A stretch of DNA of 44,623 nt from Lentilactobacillus parafarraginis DSM 18390 = JCM 14109 (lineage in GTDB: Bacteria > Bacillota > Bacilli > Lactobacillales > Lactobacillaceae). The DNA lies in assembly GCF_001435895.1 (NCBI RefSeq), contig NZ_AZFZ01000018.1, positions 1 through 44,623 of the forward strand, in the 5' to 3' direction. Each line of letters opens with the position of its first letter. Position 1 is the first letter of the stretch. Under the pieces are notes generated by a model. It was not told the origin of the DNA, ran no database searches, and saw only the letters and a list, made by a program, of their open reading frames with translations. This document shows, piece by piece, positions 26,260 to 35,397 of the stretch. Both the position numbers and the translations under genes were made by a program.

Positions 26260-26679
26260 TTACAAATCCAAATCTAAGTACCGAATATCCGGGCGTGGCT
26301 TAAACCCCTGATGCTCCCAGAAGTGCTGGCCATCTTCATTCCCCACGACAACGAAGAGGCCAACCTTTTCAATCCCTTGCTGCCTAAATCCTTGAGTGAC
26401 CTTGCTGATCAATTGTGACGAGATATGACGTCCTTGATGGTCTTTAGCAACGGCAACATGGTACAAATACCCCTTCCGACCATCAGTGCCACCCAGTGCA
26501 GTCCCAACCACCTGATCACCTTCAACTGCCGCAAAGCAGAGATCAGGATTCCGATTAATAATTTTGGCGATGCCTTTTTCAGAATTGTCCAGGGACCGCA
26601 AATTCATCCCCGGGACACTTTCCCATAGGGCATAGGCGCCCTCGTAATCGGAAACCAGCATTTTTCTAACGCGAACCAT
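26260..26679 (-). CDS. GNAT-family N-acetyltransferase
   Basis: 139 residues. Acetyl-CoA-binding motif A is visible as VAVAKDHQGRHISSQLI and motif B as FWEHQGFKPRPDIRYL. It resembles the YpeA-like single-domain GNATs; acceptor unknown. Last gene of the Met T-box operon, 6 bases after the hydroxyacid dehydrogenase stop. In that setting it could acylate the amino group of an amino acid or a sulfur compound, the reverse of the M20 enzyme encoded in the same operon, but nothing in the sequence proves this. Confidence 0.8.
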   Translation of the reverse strand: MVRVRKMLVSDYEGAYALWESVPGMNLRSLDNSEKGIAKIINRNPDLCFAAVEGDQVVGTALGGTDGRKGYLYHVAVAKDHQGRHISSQLISKVTQGFRQQGIEKVGLFVVVGNEDGQHFWEHQGFKPRPDIRYLDLDL

Positions 26680-26685
26680 CCTTCG

Positions 26686-27690
26686 TCACTCCTCATTTTT
26701 AATTTCATGATCACTGGGACGCCCCTCGATGATGGCCAATGTGTCATCCAGTGACTGCTTGACCATATTTTTAACTGCCGTATTGGTAAAGAAGCCGATA
26801 TGGGGCGTCAATAACACGTTTGGTAATTTCTTAAGGGCGTTGTAATGCGGCACCGGGGTCTGATGATCGAATCGTAAATTAAAAATTTCCGTTTCATTTT
26901 CAACAACGTCCAGCGCGGCGCCAGCAATTTGTTTTCCGTGAAGCGCCGCTAATAATGCATTCGTGTTCACGACCGGCCCGCGCGAGTCGTTAATAAGAAA
27001 CGCTCCGGGTTTCATTAGGTCAAATTGTGCTTCGCCAAGCAAATGGTAGTTCTGCTTGGCATAGTAGACGTGACTCGTCACAATATCAGATTGCTTTAAG
27101 AGGTTTTCCTTAGACGTGTAGGTCAAAATGCCCCGCATATCAGCCCGGGGCGCACGAATATCGTTTCCCAAAACAGTGGCGCCTAACGCATGAAAAATTT
27201 TAGCGACCGTCCCGCCAATCCGACCAACGCCAATTATCCCAATCGTTAATGATGATAATTCCCGTGATCGTAAACCATTCACCACATAATTATTGTCAGC
27301 GATCCGTTGGTTGAATTGGGGAATATGGCGGATCAGCTGCATCGCTTGGGCCAATACCAGCTCGGCAACTGCTGGCGGGGAATAGGATGGCACATTGGTC
27401 ACCCGAAGGCCATTCTGAAACGCCCACTGTAAATTAACCGAATCAATTCCAGCTGAACGACAAGCTAGCTGCTGAATGCCAAATTGATGCAGCTTTTGAT
27501 ACAATTCCGGCTTTTCACTCAGGATACTTCGCTGCTTGTAATCAATCCCGTCATACCCTTGGGCTTGATCAACCGTATCATCGTGTAACTCGGCCGTTAC
27601 ACTATCTACTTGAACATGGTGTTCGGCCGCCCACTCATCAATAAATTGTTGCTCATCATCACGGACGTGGTAGGCCAAAATTTTTGTCAT
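26686..27690 (-). CDS. D-2-hydroxyacid dehydrogenase (D-lactate/D-hydroxyisocaproate type)
   Basis: 334 residues. It follows the D-LDH/D-HicDH pattern: LACRSAGIDSVN, the PSYSPPAVAELVLAQ stretch, NAD motif GVGRIGGTV, catalytic Arg in NDSRGPVV, Glu in DVVENETEIF and His in TPHIGFFTNT. Characterised D-HicDH enzymes of lactobacilli accept 2-keto acids with large side chains, including that of methionine. Start at 27690 with GGGAG 10 bases upstream; 7 bases separate it from the aminotransferase stop. The pairing with an aminotransferase and a second dehydrogenase of the Ldh2 family suggests interconversion of D-2-hydroxy, keto and amino acids. Confidence 0.88.
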   Translation of the reverse strand: MTKILAYHVRDDEQQFIDEWAAEHHVQVDSVTAELHDDTVDQAQGYDGIDYKQRSILSEKPELYQKLHQFGIQQLACRSAGIDSVNLQWAFQNGLRVTNVPSYSPPAVAELVLAQAMQLIRHIPQFNQRIADNNYVVNGLRSRELSSLTIGIIGVGRIGGTVAKIFHALGATVLGNDIRAPRADMRGILTYTSKENLLKQSDIVTSHVYYAKQNYHLLGEAQFDLMKPGAFLINDSRGPVVNTNALLAALHGKQIAGAALDVVENETEIFNLRFDHQTPVPHYNALKKLPNVLLTPHIGFFTNTAVKNMVKQSLDDTLAIIEGRPSDHEIKNEE

Positions 27691-27697
27691 TAATGGG

Positions 27698-28888
27698 TCA
27701 CTCCCTTTCAATTTCAACAAACTGGTGACTGACAAACGCTTGAAGTCGGCTAACTGCGAGGTCTAAATTCGCCATACTCGTTGCGTAACTCATTCGAAAA
27801 TAATTTGAATGACCGCCCGTGAATGCTTCGCCAGGAACGACTGCCACCCCGGCCTTAGTTGCCAATTCTTCAACGAAGGCCATTGCGTTTCCTTTGAAAA
27901 ATTTTGGCACGTGAACGTAGACGTAAAAAGCGCCTTGGGGTGGCACAAAGTCAAAACCAATTTCTGTTAACGCCCGCGTCAAAAAATCACGTCGTTTTTG
28001 GTAAACGGCCTTCATATGCCAACTGTCAGGGGCGCCAAATAAAAATGCTTCCGTTGCCGCGTCCATATTCGGCGTTCCCACTGTCGCCACCGCCGCTTGG
28101 TGGACCTTCGCCAGCTGCCTGATAATCCCGGGATCGCCACACAAATAACCAATTCGCCACCCCGTCATCGCGTATGATTTTGAAACGCTATTCACTAACA
28201 ACGTTTGTTCGGGAAGGTAGCGGGCAATCGAGACATGTTCTCCGGAATATGCCAGTTCGCTGTATACCTCATCACTTAAAACAGCAACCGGATAATGTCG
28301 CAAGACGTTTGCGAGTTCGCGAACCTCATTTTCAGAGTACGTGACACCGGTGGGGTTATTTGGATAGTTCAGCACAACCAGCTTAAGATGTTGACCATAC
28401 TTTTCAAGAGTGGCTTTTAGCACCTTGGGGGTTAACTTGAAGCTTGTTTTCGAAACATCAACGGTTACCGGTACCGCGCCGTTTAACGCCGTGAGCGTTT
28501 TATACAAACTAAACGCCGGTTCGGCGATCAAAACCCGATCACCTTTCTCCACAATGCCATTAAAGACGGTACTGATCGCTTCACTCGCGCCGTTTGTCAC
28601 CACAATCTGAGTGTTTGGATCGTAGTCCAACCCAAATCGGCTGGCAAGATAACTGCTGATGGCGGCCAAAAGATCTGCCGTCCCCCGATTCGGCGCGTAG
28701 TGGGTGTGGTTATTCAAAATGCTTCGCACCGCGGCCAACTTAATATGATCCGGAGTCGGAAAGTCGGGTTCGCCGATTGTCAGATTAACGATATTCGGAA
28801 TCTGACTAAATCGATTGTTTATCCGACGAATCATTGACGGGGTTATTGTTTGAAGATCTGCTTTTACTAATGAAGAAATATCAATCAT
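27698..28888 (-). CDS. class I/II aminotransferase
   Basis: 396 residues of PLP fold type I (AspC/PatA-like). PLP Lys in SVSKSYAMTGWRIGY, the NYPNNPTG loop, SDEVYSEL and C-terminal Arg in YFRMSYA are visible. It resembles the aminotransferases used by lactic acid bacteria for methionine, aromatic or aspartate-type amino acids, but specificity cannot be read. GGGGCGG precedes ATG. In this operon it could aminate 2-keto-4-methylthiobutanoate to methionine. It sits 15 bases after the M20 hydrolase gene. Confidence 0.88.
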   Translation of the reverse strand: MIDISSLVKADLQTITPSMIRRINNRFSQIPNIVNLTIGEPDFPTPDHIKLAAVRSILNNHTHYAPNRGTADLLAAISSYLASRFGLDYDPNTQIVVTNGASEAISTVFNGIVEKGDRVLIAEPAFSLYKTLTALNGAVPVTVDVSKTSFKLTPKVLKATLEKYGQHLKLVVLNYPNNPTGVTYSENEVRELANVLRHYPVAVLSDEVYSELAYSGEHVSIARYLPEQTLLVNSVSKSYAMTGWRIGYLCGDPGIIRQLAKVHQAAVATVGTPNMDAATEAFLFGAPDSWHMKAVYQKRRDFLTRALTEIGFDFVPPQGAFYVYVHVPKFFKGNAMAFVEELATKAGVAVVPGEAFTGGHSNYFRMSYATSMANLDLAVSRLQAFVSHQFVEIERE

Positions 28889-28903
28889 TCAACCGCCCCA
28901 CTT

Positions 28904-30052
28904 TCAATGAAGATTGGCCAATAGACTCTTGGCACTCTGAACAAAGTAGTCGATCCCCGCGGAAATCGTCGCATCTTTTCCCACAAAGTGAGGGTCGTGC
29001 AGATCGGCCGCATCCGGGGCACCATTAGAGCCAATAAACGCAAACGTTCCGGGAATCTGTGCTTCAAAAGTGGCAAAATCCTCACCCGTCATCGTTAATT
29101 CCGGCTTGACGACGGGTTCCTTTAATCCCTGCGCAACAATTTGGGTAATCCGCTGGTCATTATGAATTGGGTATGCGCCAACGCTCCAGTCAATGGCCGC
29201 AGTTTCGTCATAAGCCGCAGCCACGTTGTTGACAATTGCATAGAACCGTTCTTTAACCAAATCCGTTACTTCGTCAGAAAACGTCCGAACGGTGCCCTCA
29301 AACGTTGCCTTATCTGGTAACACGTTCCAAGTTTTGCCAGCGGAAACCTTGGTCACACTGACAACCACCGCGTCGAACGGATTAGAACTGCGACTGACGA
29401 TGGTTTGCAGCTGGGAAATAATCGCGGCCGCCGCAACAATCGGATCGTGCCCCTTTTCTGGGCGAGCGCCATGTGACCCGGCGCCATGGACGGTGACTAG
29501 GAACCGGTAACATCCCGCCATAAGCGGCCCAGCCTGCAAGGCAATTTGACCAACCGGCAAGTTAGGATTGTTGTGAAAGCCAACAATGGCCGCCACCCCG
29601 TCCAATACGTGCTTTTCCAGTACCTGATCGCCGCCATGACCAGCTTCTTCAGCCGGTTGAAAGAGAAGCCGGATGTCACCGGCAAGGTCGGCTTTTTGTT
29701 GATTCAAAAGATTGGCTGCTCCGAGTAAACTTGAAAAATGAATGTCGTGACCACAGGCGTGCATGACACCAGCGTTTGCCGACCTAAAAGGTAGATCAGT
29801 CTGTTCATCGACTGGCAATGCATCAATATCGGCACGCAAAGCAATCGTTGGTCCTGGCTGACCGCCCTTAATTTCGGCAAGCAGGCCGGTCGTCAATTCC
29901 GTTGGAACGACCGGAATTCCCCAGCTACTGAGAATGTCTTTGATCCGGTTAGTGGTTTCAAATTCCTGATTGGACAGTTCCGGGTGTTGATGAAACTGAT
30001 GTCGCAAATGAATTATTTCGGGTAAAATATCAGTCTTCGTTTTCGTTGTCAA
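28904..30052 (-). CDS. M20-family amidohydrolase (N-acyl amino acid hydrolase type)
   Basis: 382 residues. Metal-binding HACGHD, Glu pair in FQPAEEAGHGG and His in GFHNNP fit the M20D (hippurate/N-acyl-L-amino acid hydrolase, YxeP-like) group, which frees amino acids from N-acyl forms. The start is unusual: TTG at 30052 lies 8 bases after GAGG, while an upstream GTG overlaps that site, so TTG is chosen. The site is built into the end of the preceding sulfhydrylase gene, 10 bases away, implying translational coupling. No signal peptide, hence cytoplasmic. Confidence 0.87.
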   Translation of the reverse strand: MTTKTKTDILPEIIHLRHQFHQHPELSNQEFETTNRIKDILSSWGIPVVPTELTTGLLAEIKGGQPGPTIALRADIDALPVDEQTDLPFRSANAGVMHACGHDIHFSSLLGAANLLNQQKADLAGDIRLLFQPAEEAGHGGDQVLEKHVLDGVAAIVGFHNNPNLPVGQIALQAGPLMAGCYRFLVTVHGAGSHGARPEKGHDPIVAAAAIISQLQTIVSRSSNPFDAVVVSVTKVSAGKTWNVLPDKATFEGTVRTFSDEVTDLVKERFYAIVNNVAAAYDETAAIDWSVGAYPIHNDQRITQIVAQGLKEPVVKPELTMTGEDFATFEAQIPGTFAFIGSNGAPDAADLHDPHFVGKDATISAGIDYFVQSAKSLLANLH

Positions 30053-30062
30053 AATCGTCACC

Positions 30063-31367
30063 TCATTTAAATGCCGTTGAAATCGCCTGATCCAGATCCG
30101 CAATCAAATCATCACTGTCTTCTAAGCCAATCGATAATCGTAACAGCTGATCGGTGATGTGGCTGGCTGCCCGCCGTTTTACGGGCACTTCTCGGTGAGT
30201 AATCTTGATCGGATTCACAATTAGGGAACGACTATCGCCAACGTTTGGTAAATACAGAAATAATTTCACGGAATCGACCACCGTTGCCGTTTGTTCGGCG
30301 GTGCCATCTAGTTCGAAGGACAACACCGTCCCAATCCCTTTTGGAAAGGATACTTTTGCCAAGTCATACTGATCTGAATCCGGCAACCCGGTGTAGTAAA
30401 CGGCTTTAACATGGGGATTGGTTTGCAAATAGTTTGCGATTTTTAAACTTGTCGCAACCTCCTTATCCAACCGTTCGGTGATCGTTTCGAGTCCCACTAA
30501 TTCCAGATAAGCTTCAAAGGGGGCGAGAACGGCGCCCATTAATCGCAGATACTTCTGCCGAATCCGTTTAATGTAAGCCCGCTTTCCATACACATCAATG
30601 AAGCTGTAATGTTTCGGATGGGCCGCGCTCTTCAAAATAAACTCGTTTTCTTTAAATTGTGGAAACTTTCCGCCAGCCCAGTCAAAGTGACCGCCATCAA
30701 CAATCAAACCGGAAACCACGTTACCGTGACCACTAATCCCCTTTGTCGACGAATACACCACAATGTCGGCGCCGTGCTTAATCGGCTGAAATAAATACGG
30801 CGTTGAGAACGTATTATCAATAATGAGTGGAATCCCGGCTTCGTGGGCAACCTTGGCCAGCCCGTCAACGTCCGAAATCTTAGTGGTTGGGTTGGCCACA
30901 CTTTCCGCATAGATCGCTTTGGTGTCCGGCCTAATCACTGATTTAACTTCATCAAAATCATTGATATCATCGACAAGGTCAAAATCAATGCCGTACTTGG
31001 GAAATAGGGTTTCAAACTCATCCAGAGCGGCCCCATATATGTCGTATGGGGCAATAATTCGACCACCACCTTCAGCAACGTTTAAAATGCTGTAGGTAAT
31101 TGCGGCCATTCCGGAACCAACCGCAACGCTGTCAACGCCACCATCCAGTGCCGCAATTCGCTGTTCCAGGACAGACACAGTTGGATTGCCCACCCGCGAA
31201 TACATGTAGGCATCCGGCACATTCCCCTGGGCGACTTCCTCACCCCGTTTAGCTGAGCCTAGCGTGAAGGCCACATTCTCATAGATTGGAACGGTGGCTG
31301 AATGATGATGTTGGGCTGGGTCATAACCACCATGAATTCTGAGCGTGTCAAATTTTTCTTCTGCCAA
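30063..31367 (-). CDS. O-acetylhomoserine sulfhydrylase (MetY-like)
   Basis: 434 residues, Cys/Met-metabolism PLP enzyme. YSRVGNPT, SGMAAITY and the PLP Lys in YSSTKGISGHGN are typical, and the long insert around residues 220-260 is the OAHS hallmark. It makes homocysteine from O-acetylhomoserine and sulfide, or methionine from methanethiol. Six bases follow the Ldh2-type gene stop. Its presence behind a Met T-box supports a methionine function for the whole operon. The separate metC-like gene at 36755 has the shorter cystathionine-lyase form. Confidence 0.9.
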   Translation of the reverse strand: MAEEKFDTLRIHGGYDPAQHHHSATVPIYENVAFTLGSAKRGEEVAQGNVPDAYMYSRVGNPTVSVLEQRIAALDGGVDSVAVGSGMAAITYSILNVAEGGGRIIAPYDIYGAALDEFETLFPKYGIDFDLVDDINDFDEVKSVIRPDTKAIYAESVANPTTKISDVDGLAKVAHEAGIPLIIDNTFSTPYLFQPIKHGADIVVYSSTKGISGHGNVVSGLIVDGGHFDWAGGKFPQFKENEFILKSAAHPKHYSFIDVYGKRAYIKRIRQKYLRLMGAVLAPFEAYLELVGLETITERLDKEVATSLKIANYLQTNPHVKAVYYTGLPDSDQYDLAKVSFPKGIGTVLSFELDGTAEQTATVVDSVKLFLYLPNVGDSRSLIVNPIKITHREVPVKRRAASHITDQLLRLSIGLEDSDDLIADLDQAISTAFK

Positions 31368-31373
31368 ATTACT

Positions 31374-32456
31374 TCACTCCTTAATTGGCGTTCCGCTAAG
31401 CCGATCGGAAATTCCAAGCCGGTTCGCGATTTCGTTTGCTTGATCGATCGTCGTTTGGTCAATCACAACGCCATTTTTTAAATTACAATCAATATTTTGA
31501 ATTTCCCGATCACCTGGAACGCGAATGGGATTGGCCCCTGAATGGGCTAAATGTCGGATCCGATCCAGCATATCGCTCAATGACGCTTCTATTTCTTGAG
31601 GATCTCCGAATAATTCCGGATCCAACGCCAGGAAGAAATGACTGATATCATGATTCTTATGACCAAGATCGGCAGAAATTGACCCCTGAGCAAGGATGCC
31701 TGTTAAACACTCAACGATTAATGAATTACCAAATCCTTTATAATTCGCATTCGCTTCCCGTTGGCCTCCCAAAGGAAGAATCCCGCCAATTCGACGGCTT
31801 CGCGCCAACTCATCCAAAACGGTTTGCGGATCAGTTTGCGTTTGCCGGTCACCATTCACCGCCCACTCTCCTGGGATTGATTGGTTATTCTTAAGCAACA
31901 CTTCAATTTTCCCCAGCGAAACCGTTGACGTGGCCGCATCAAAAACAAACGGGGCATTTTGGGTTGGAAACGCAAACGCGAGTGGATTACTGCCAAGAAA
32001 CGGTTGGTTCGCCCGTGGCGGGACAAGTAAAGGGTTTGTGTTAGTCGCGACAATGCCGATTAATCCGGCTTTGGCCGCCATCCGGGCATAGTATCCGGCA
32101 GCTCCAAAATGGTTTGAATGCCGCACGACCCCCACTGAAATTCCGTGACGCTGTGCCTTACTCACCACGTGATCCATCGTAAAAGCTGAGACGAGCTGGC
32201 CCATCGTGTGGTTAGCGTCCACCAGCAGGCTTGACTTGGTGTGCCTGACAACGGTCCACTTGTTGTATGGAATAATCGCTTTTGCCCGAATTTTTCGATC
32301 GTACATCGCTAGTCGCTGAATACCGTGGGAAGTAATTCCCCGCAGATCCGCGTCGGTTAGTGTTTCCGCAATCAAGGCGCTATCAGTTTCCGAAAACCCA
32401 TAGCCAAGATAAACATGGGCAATGAAATTTTTCACTGTCGCTGCTGCAATTTTCAC
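31374..32456 (-). CDS. Ldh2-family malate/L-lactate/L-sulfolactate-type dehydrogenase
   Basis: About 360 residues. DADLRGITSHGIQRL, VRHSNHFGAAGYYA and TNTNPLLVPPR are signatures of the Ldh2/YlbC/ComC NAD(P)-dependent family, which oxidises 2-hydroxyacids, usually of one stereochemistry, opposite to the D-2-hydroxyacid enzymes. Start: GTG 32456 has GAGG 8 bases upstream; ATG at 32477 is possible but lacks a site and nearly touches the previous stop. Located between SBP2 and MetY. Malate is the textbook substrate but has no reason to be under methionine control. Confidence 0.85.
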   Translation of the reverse strand: MKIAAATVKNFIAHVYLGYGFSETDSALIAETLTDADLRGITSHGIQRLAMYDRKIRAKAIIPYNKWTVVRHTKSSLLVDANHTMGQLVSAFTMDHVVSKAQRHGISVGVVRHSNHFGAAGYYARMAAKAGLIGIVATNTNPLLVPPRANQPFLGSNPLAFAFPTQNAPFVFDAATSTVSLGKIEVLLKNNQSIPGEWAVNGDRQTQTDPQTVLDELARSRRIGGILPLGGQREANANYKGFGNSLIVECLTGILAQGSISADLGHKNHDISHFFLALDPELFGDPQEIEASLSDMLDRIRHLAHSGANPIRVPGDREIQNIDCNLKNGVVIDQTTIDQANEIANRLGISDRLSGTPIKE

Positions 32457-32479
32457 CGCGGCCACCTCTTTTCCCATCC

Positions 32480-33508
32480 CTAATCGTCGTAATATGCCTT
32501 ATTCACCAGTTGTTTCACGTTGGTACCTGCCTTTAAGAACCCTGCCTGCTTCAATTGGTTAGCGTAATAGGTAACATCCTGTTTACCCTTAGACTTCTTC
32601 AGGCCGAAATGATAACTGGCAATTAAGTTGGCAACGTTCTTTTGGTTAACAAACTGACTGCTTGGAACATATTTCTTCTTTAACAAAATGGATGCCGTCT
32701 CTTGAGGATGCTGATTGATCCACTGGGCCGCCTCCTGATAGGCCTTCACAACCGCTTTAGCCTTTTTTGGACTTTGCTTTGTTAACTTGTTGGCCAAGTA
32801 GAGATAACAACACGACCCATCCTTCTTCATGCCCATCTTGGCCATGGCATCGCTGCCTTTGCTGTTGTTGTTATCAACAATCACCCGAAAATGATCCTCT
32901 TTAATCGCTTGATAGGCATACGGATCCACGTTGCCGATGGCATCAACCTGCCCCTTCTGAGCGGCCTTTGCCAATAAATCATAATCGTAAGTTTTCCAAG
33001 TCACGCCGGTCTTTGGATCGATATTGGCATGCTGAAGGGCAATTGAAGCAACGAACTGAGGGGTTGATCCCTGACCAGGAGTCGCAATTGTCTTACCCTT
33101 CAGGTCGTTCACCGTCTTAATTGGTGAATTTTTGGGGACCAATACCTGAATACATCCCTGATGAATGCCGCCGGCAGCTTGAATCTGGGCACCGTTTTGA
33201 ATGGCTGGCAAATATTGAAAATCACCATTGAGGGCGTCATATTTACCACTGGCAAACCCCGCTTCGAGGTCGGAAATGTTGGTTGGCTTAGCAACCAAAC
33301 TGGCCTTAATGCCATTTTTCTTAAAGAATCCCTTTTCGTAAGCAATGTAGTTTGGGGCGCCACAGATCGACCCGTTCTTGGCCGGAATGGTAATTGCCCC
33401 ATTTTTGTAACCCTTTGTTGCCGCGGACTGTTTGTTGCCACAACCGCTAAGTCCACCAGCCACTAATAGTAACCCCAAAATACCCATCACAATTTTATTG
33501 AATTTCAT
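32480..33508 (-). CDS. SsuA/NMT1-like substrate-binding lipoprotein with four extra cysteines (copy 2)
   Basis: 342 residues. Lipobox LSGC (Cys23), then an NMT1/SsuA-type periplasmic binding fold with repeats such as YIAYEKGFFKKNG, LEAGFASGKYDALNGDF and LKGKTIATPGQGSTPQ. Besides the lipid Cys the mature protein has Cys49, Cys119, Cys233 and Cys234 (in SICGAP, HQGCIQ and GSCCYLYL). The same four are kept in its paralogue at 35398-36444. Fourth gene of the operon, after the ATPase. Family members bind sulfonates, nitrate or thiamine precursors; none is proven here. A thiol, disulfide or metal-bound ligand is possible. Confidence 0.85.
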   Translation of the reverse strand: MKFNKIVMGILGLLLVAGGLSGCGNKQSAATKGYKNGAITIPAKNGSICGAPNYIAYEKGFFKKNGIKASLVAKPTNISDLEAGFASGKYDALNGDFQYLPAIQNGAQIQAAGGIHQGCIQVLVPKNSPIKTVNDLKGKTIATPGQGSTPQFVASIALQHANIDPKTGVTWKTYDYDLLAKAAQKGQVDAIGNVDPYAYQAIKEDHFRVIVDNNNSKGSDAMAKMGMKKDGSCCYLYLANKLTKQSPKKAKAVVKAYQEAAQWINQHPQETASILLKKKYVPSSQFVNQKNVANLIASYHFGLKKSKGKQDVTYYANQLKQAGFLKAGTNVKQLVNKAYYDD

Positions 33509-33564
33509 GCGCCTTCACTCCTCAACACGCTGATCTTTCAGCGCTTCTTTAAACGATAACCACC

Positions 33565-34335
33565 CTAAATCGTTTCTGATATGGGTTTCTTTCCAAAATT
33601 CAGCTTATCTTGAATCGCCCTTCTAAATTCTAGGAATTGATCACTTGTCCGATCACGGGGAAACGTTAATGGATTTGTCACAACCTCTTTGATTCGACCA
33701 GGCCGTGGTGTCATCACCACAATCCGGGTTCCCAAATAGATTGCTTCATCAATATCATGGGTCACCAGCACCATCGTCGTTTGCGTTTGTTTCCAAACCC
33801 GGTGAATGACGTCCTGAACATCGGCCCGGGTAAAGGCATCCAACGCGCCCATCGGTTCGTCCAATAGTAATAATTCGGGATTCATAATGATTGACCGCGC
33901 CAAAGCTGCCCGTTGTGCCATCCCACCGGAAACCTGATGGGGATAGGCCTTTTCAAATCCCTTGAGCCCCATTAACTCGATGTAATGGGCCACCAGATTC
34001 CGATCGTAATGCCGCCCATGAACCGCTTTTAAGCCGGCGCTAATATTGTCACGAATCGTTTCCCAGGGAAACAAACTTCCGTGCTGAAAGACGTATCCTC
34101 GGGAGGCATCCGGACGGGTGACCAGCTGATCATCAACCGTCACTTTCCCAGTTTCCGGTTGGTCTAGTCCCGAAATTAGTCGTAGCAGCGTCGTTTTCCC
34201 GCAACCAGACGGACCAATGATCGAGATAAATTCACCGGATCCGACACTTAAATTAATATCTTCCAATACATTAATCCGTTCACCGTTATTATCGTGTAAA
34301 ATTCGGTTAACGTTTTGGATTGTTAATTGAACCAT
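33565..34335 (-). CDS. SsuB/TauB-type ABC transporter ATP-binding protein
   Basis: 256 residues. Walker A GPSGCGKTT, signature VSGGMAQRAAL, Walker B LLLLDEPMGALDAF and switch His in VTHDIDEA. The group energises importers of sulfonates, nitrate, taurine and thiamine precursors. AAGGGGA precedes the ATG. It is 24 bases after the permease and followed by SBP copy 2, giving the order SBP1-permease-ATPase-SBP2. The second SBP may widen the ligand range of one transporter. Confidence 0.92.
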   Translation of the reverse strand: MVQLTIQNVNRILHDNNGERINVLEDINLSVGSGEFISIIGPSGCGKTTLLRLISGLDQPETGKVTVDDQLVTRPDASRGYVFQHGSLFPWETIRDNISAGLKAVHGRHYDRNLVAHYIELMGLKGFEKAYPHQVSGGMAQRAALARSIIMNPELLLLDEPMGALDAFTRADVQDVIHRVWKQTQTTMVLVTHDIDEAIYLGTRIVVMTPRPGRIKEVVTNPLTFPRDRTSDQFLEFRRAIQDKLNFGKKPISETI

Positions 34336-34359
34336 TGTCAGCCATCCCCTTTGCGTTTG

Positions 34360-35382
34360 CTAAACCTTCGAACTTTTCCGCCATCTTAATGCATACTCCT
34401 GAAGCTTATTCAGGAAACTAAAGATAACTGAGAATAAAATTGCCATAATCACAATTGCCGCATAAACCTGGGTGTAGTTACCAACGCCTTTGGCCCAGTT
34501 GATATACCACCCCAAGCCAACTTTGGCGCCAATCATTTCGGAAATCACCAGCATGGTAAATGACAGTCCCATCGCGGTGAAGATACCAATGAAAATGTTC
34601 GGAAGAGCTCCGGGGATCACAACCTTACGCATGATTTGAAATTCAGAAAAGCCCAAGGTCCGCGCGGATTCGAAGTAGTCCGATGAAATGCTTTGAACGC
34701 CACCAATGGTCATAAAGGCAACCGGAAACCAAACCGCAAACGCAATCAAAAAGATTTCCGCTAAGTAACTCGTTGGAAAAATCACCATGGTCAACGGCAT
34801 CCACGCAGCCGCCGGAATAATCCCAATGACCTTGAGAAATGGAAATGACCAGTAATTAAACTGACGGTAACGGCCCATATAGAGGCCCAGGACCACCCCG
34901 ATCAAGGTTCCAACGATAAAACTAACCAGCCAAAGTCCCAGTGACGACCAAGTTGATGCGATGAGTAACTTTTGGTCGGTTTTAATCTGATCCAGGATCT
35001 GAGCAAAACTTACAAAAAACGGCAATTTAATCATCGCGAACTTCTCAGTCAGTAAATCCTGACCGATCAACACCACTCCCAAGAGGGCGTTCAGCTGCGC
35101 AAAGTGACCGCTGTACAAGCGGATTTTCCCCTTTGTGACCGACCCAATTCCGTATACGATCAGTAGATAACCAAAGTAAGCGGCTAAAAATCCTTTATAC
35201 GCACCGTTATTGACCAGTTCTTGAGAATGCACCGTGACATTTTCGAAATAGGCCGCCGCAACGGTCACGAGGCTCAGAACATTCCAAGTTAATCGCCATG
35301 GTTTCCAGTATTTAGTTTGCACCTCGTCCTTTTTAGCTGCCGGACTGCGATGCTTCTTTGATAGCGTGACTGCGTCTAACAT
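34360..35382 (-). CDS. SsuC-type ABC transporter permease with extra N-terminal helices
   Basis: 340 residues, longer than the usual 250-280 of SsuC/TauC. The N-terminal ~100 residues add two or three membrane helices before the standard domain. The EAA loop is visible as ESARTLGFSEFQIMRKVVIPGA. GGAGG lies 7 bases before the ATG, and the gene is 15 bases after SBP1. It forms the channel of the importer with the ATPase that follows. Substrate unknown. Confidence 0.88.
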   Translation of the reverse strand: MLDAVTLSKKHRSPAAKKDEVQTKYWKPWRLTWNVLSLVTVAAAYFENVTVHSQELVNNGAYKGFLAAYFGYLLIVYGIGSVTKGKIRLYSGHFAQLNALLGVVLIGQDLLTEKFAMIKLPFFVSFAQILDQIKTDQKLLIASTWSSLGLWLVSFIVGTLIGVVLGLYMGRYRQFNYWSFPFLKVIGIIPAAAWMPLTMVIFPTSYLAEIFLIAFAVWFPVAFMTIGGVQSISSDYFESARTLGFSEFQIMRKVVIPGALPNIFIGIFTAMGLSFTMLVISEMIGAKVGLGWYINWAKGVGNYTQVYAAIVIMAILFSVIFSFLNKLQEYALRWRKSSKV

Positions 35383-35397
35383 GATGGGGCCTCCAAT

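Noticed and set aside
32456-32477. Sulfonate (sulfolactate) degradation as the role of the SsuABC/Ldh2 genes
   Set aside because: No desulfonating enzyme (monooxygenase or sulfolyase) is present, and the control is by a Met T-box; kept only as a weak alternative.
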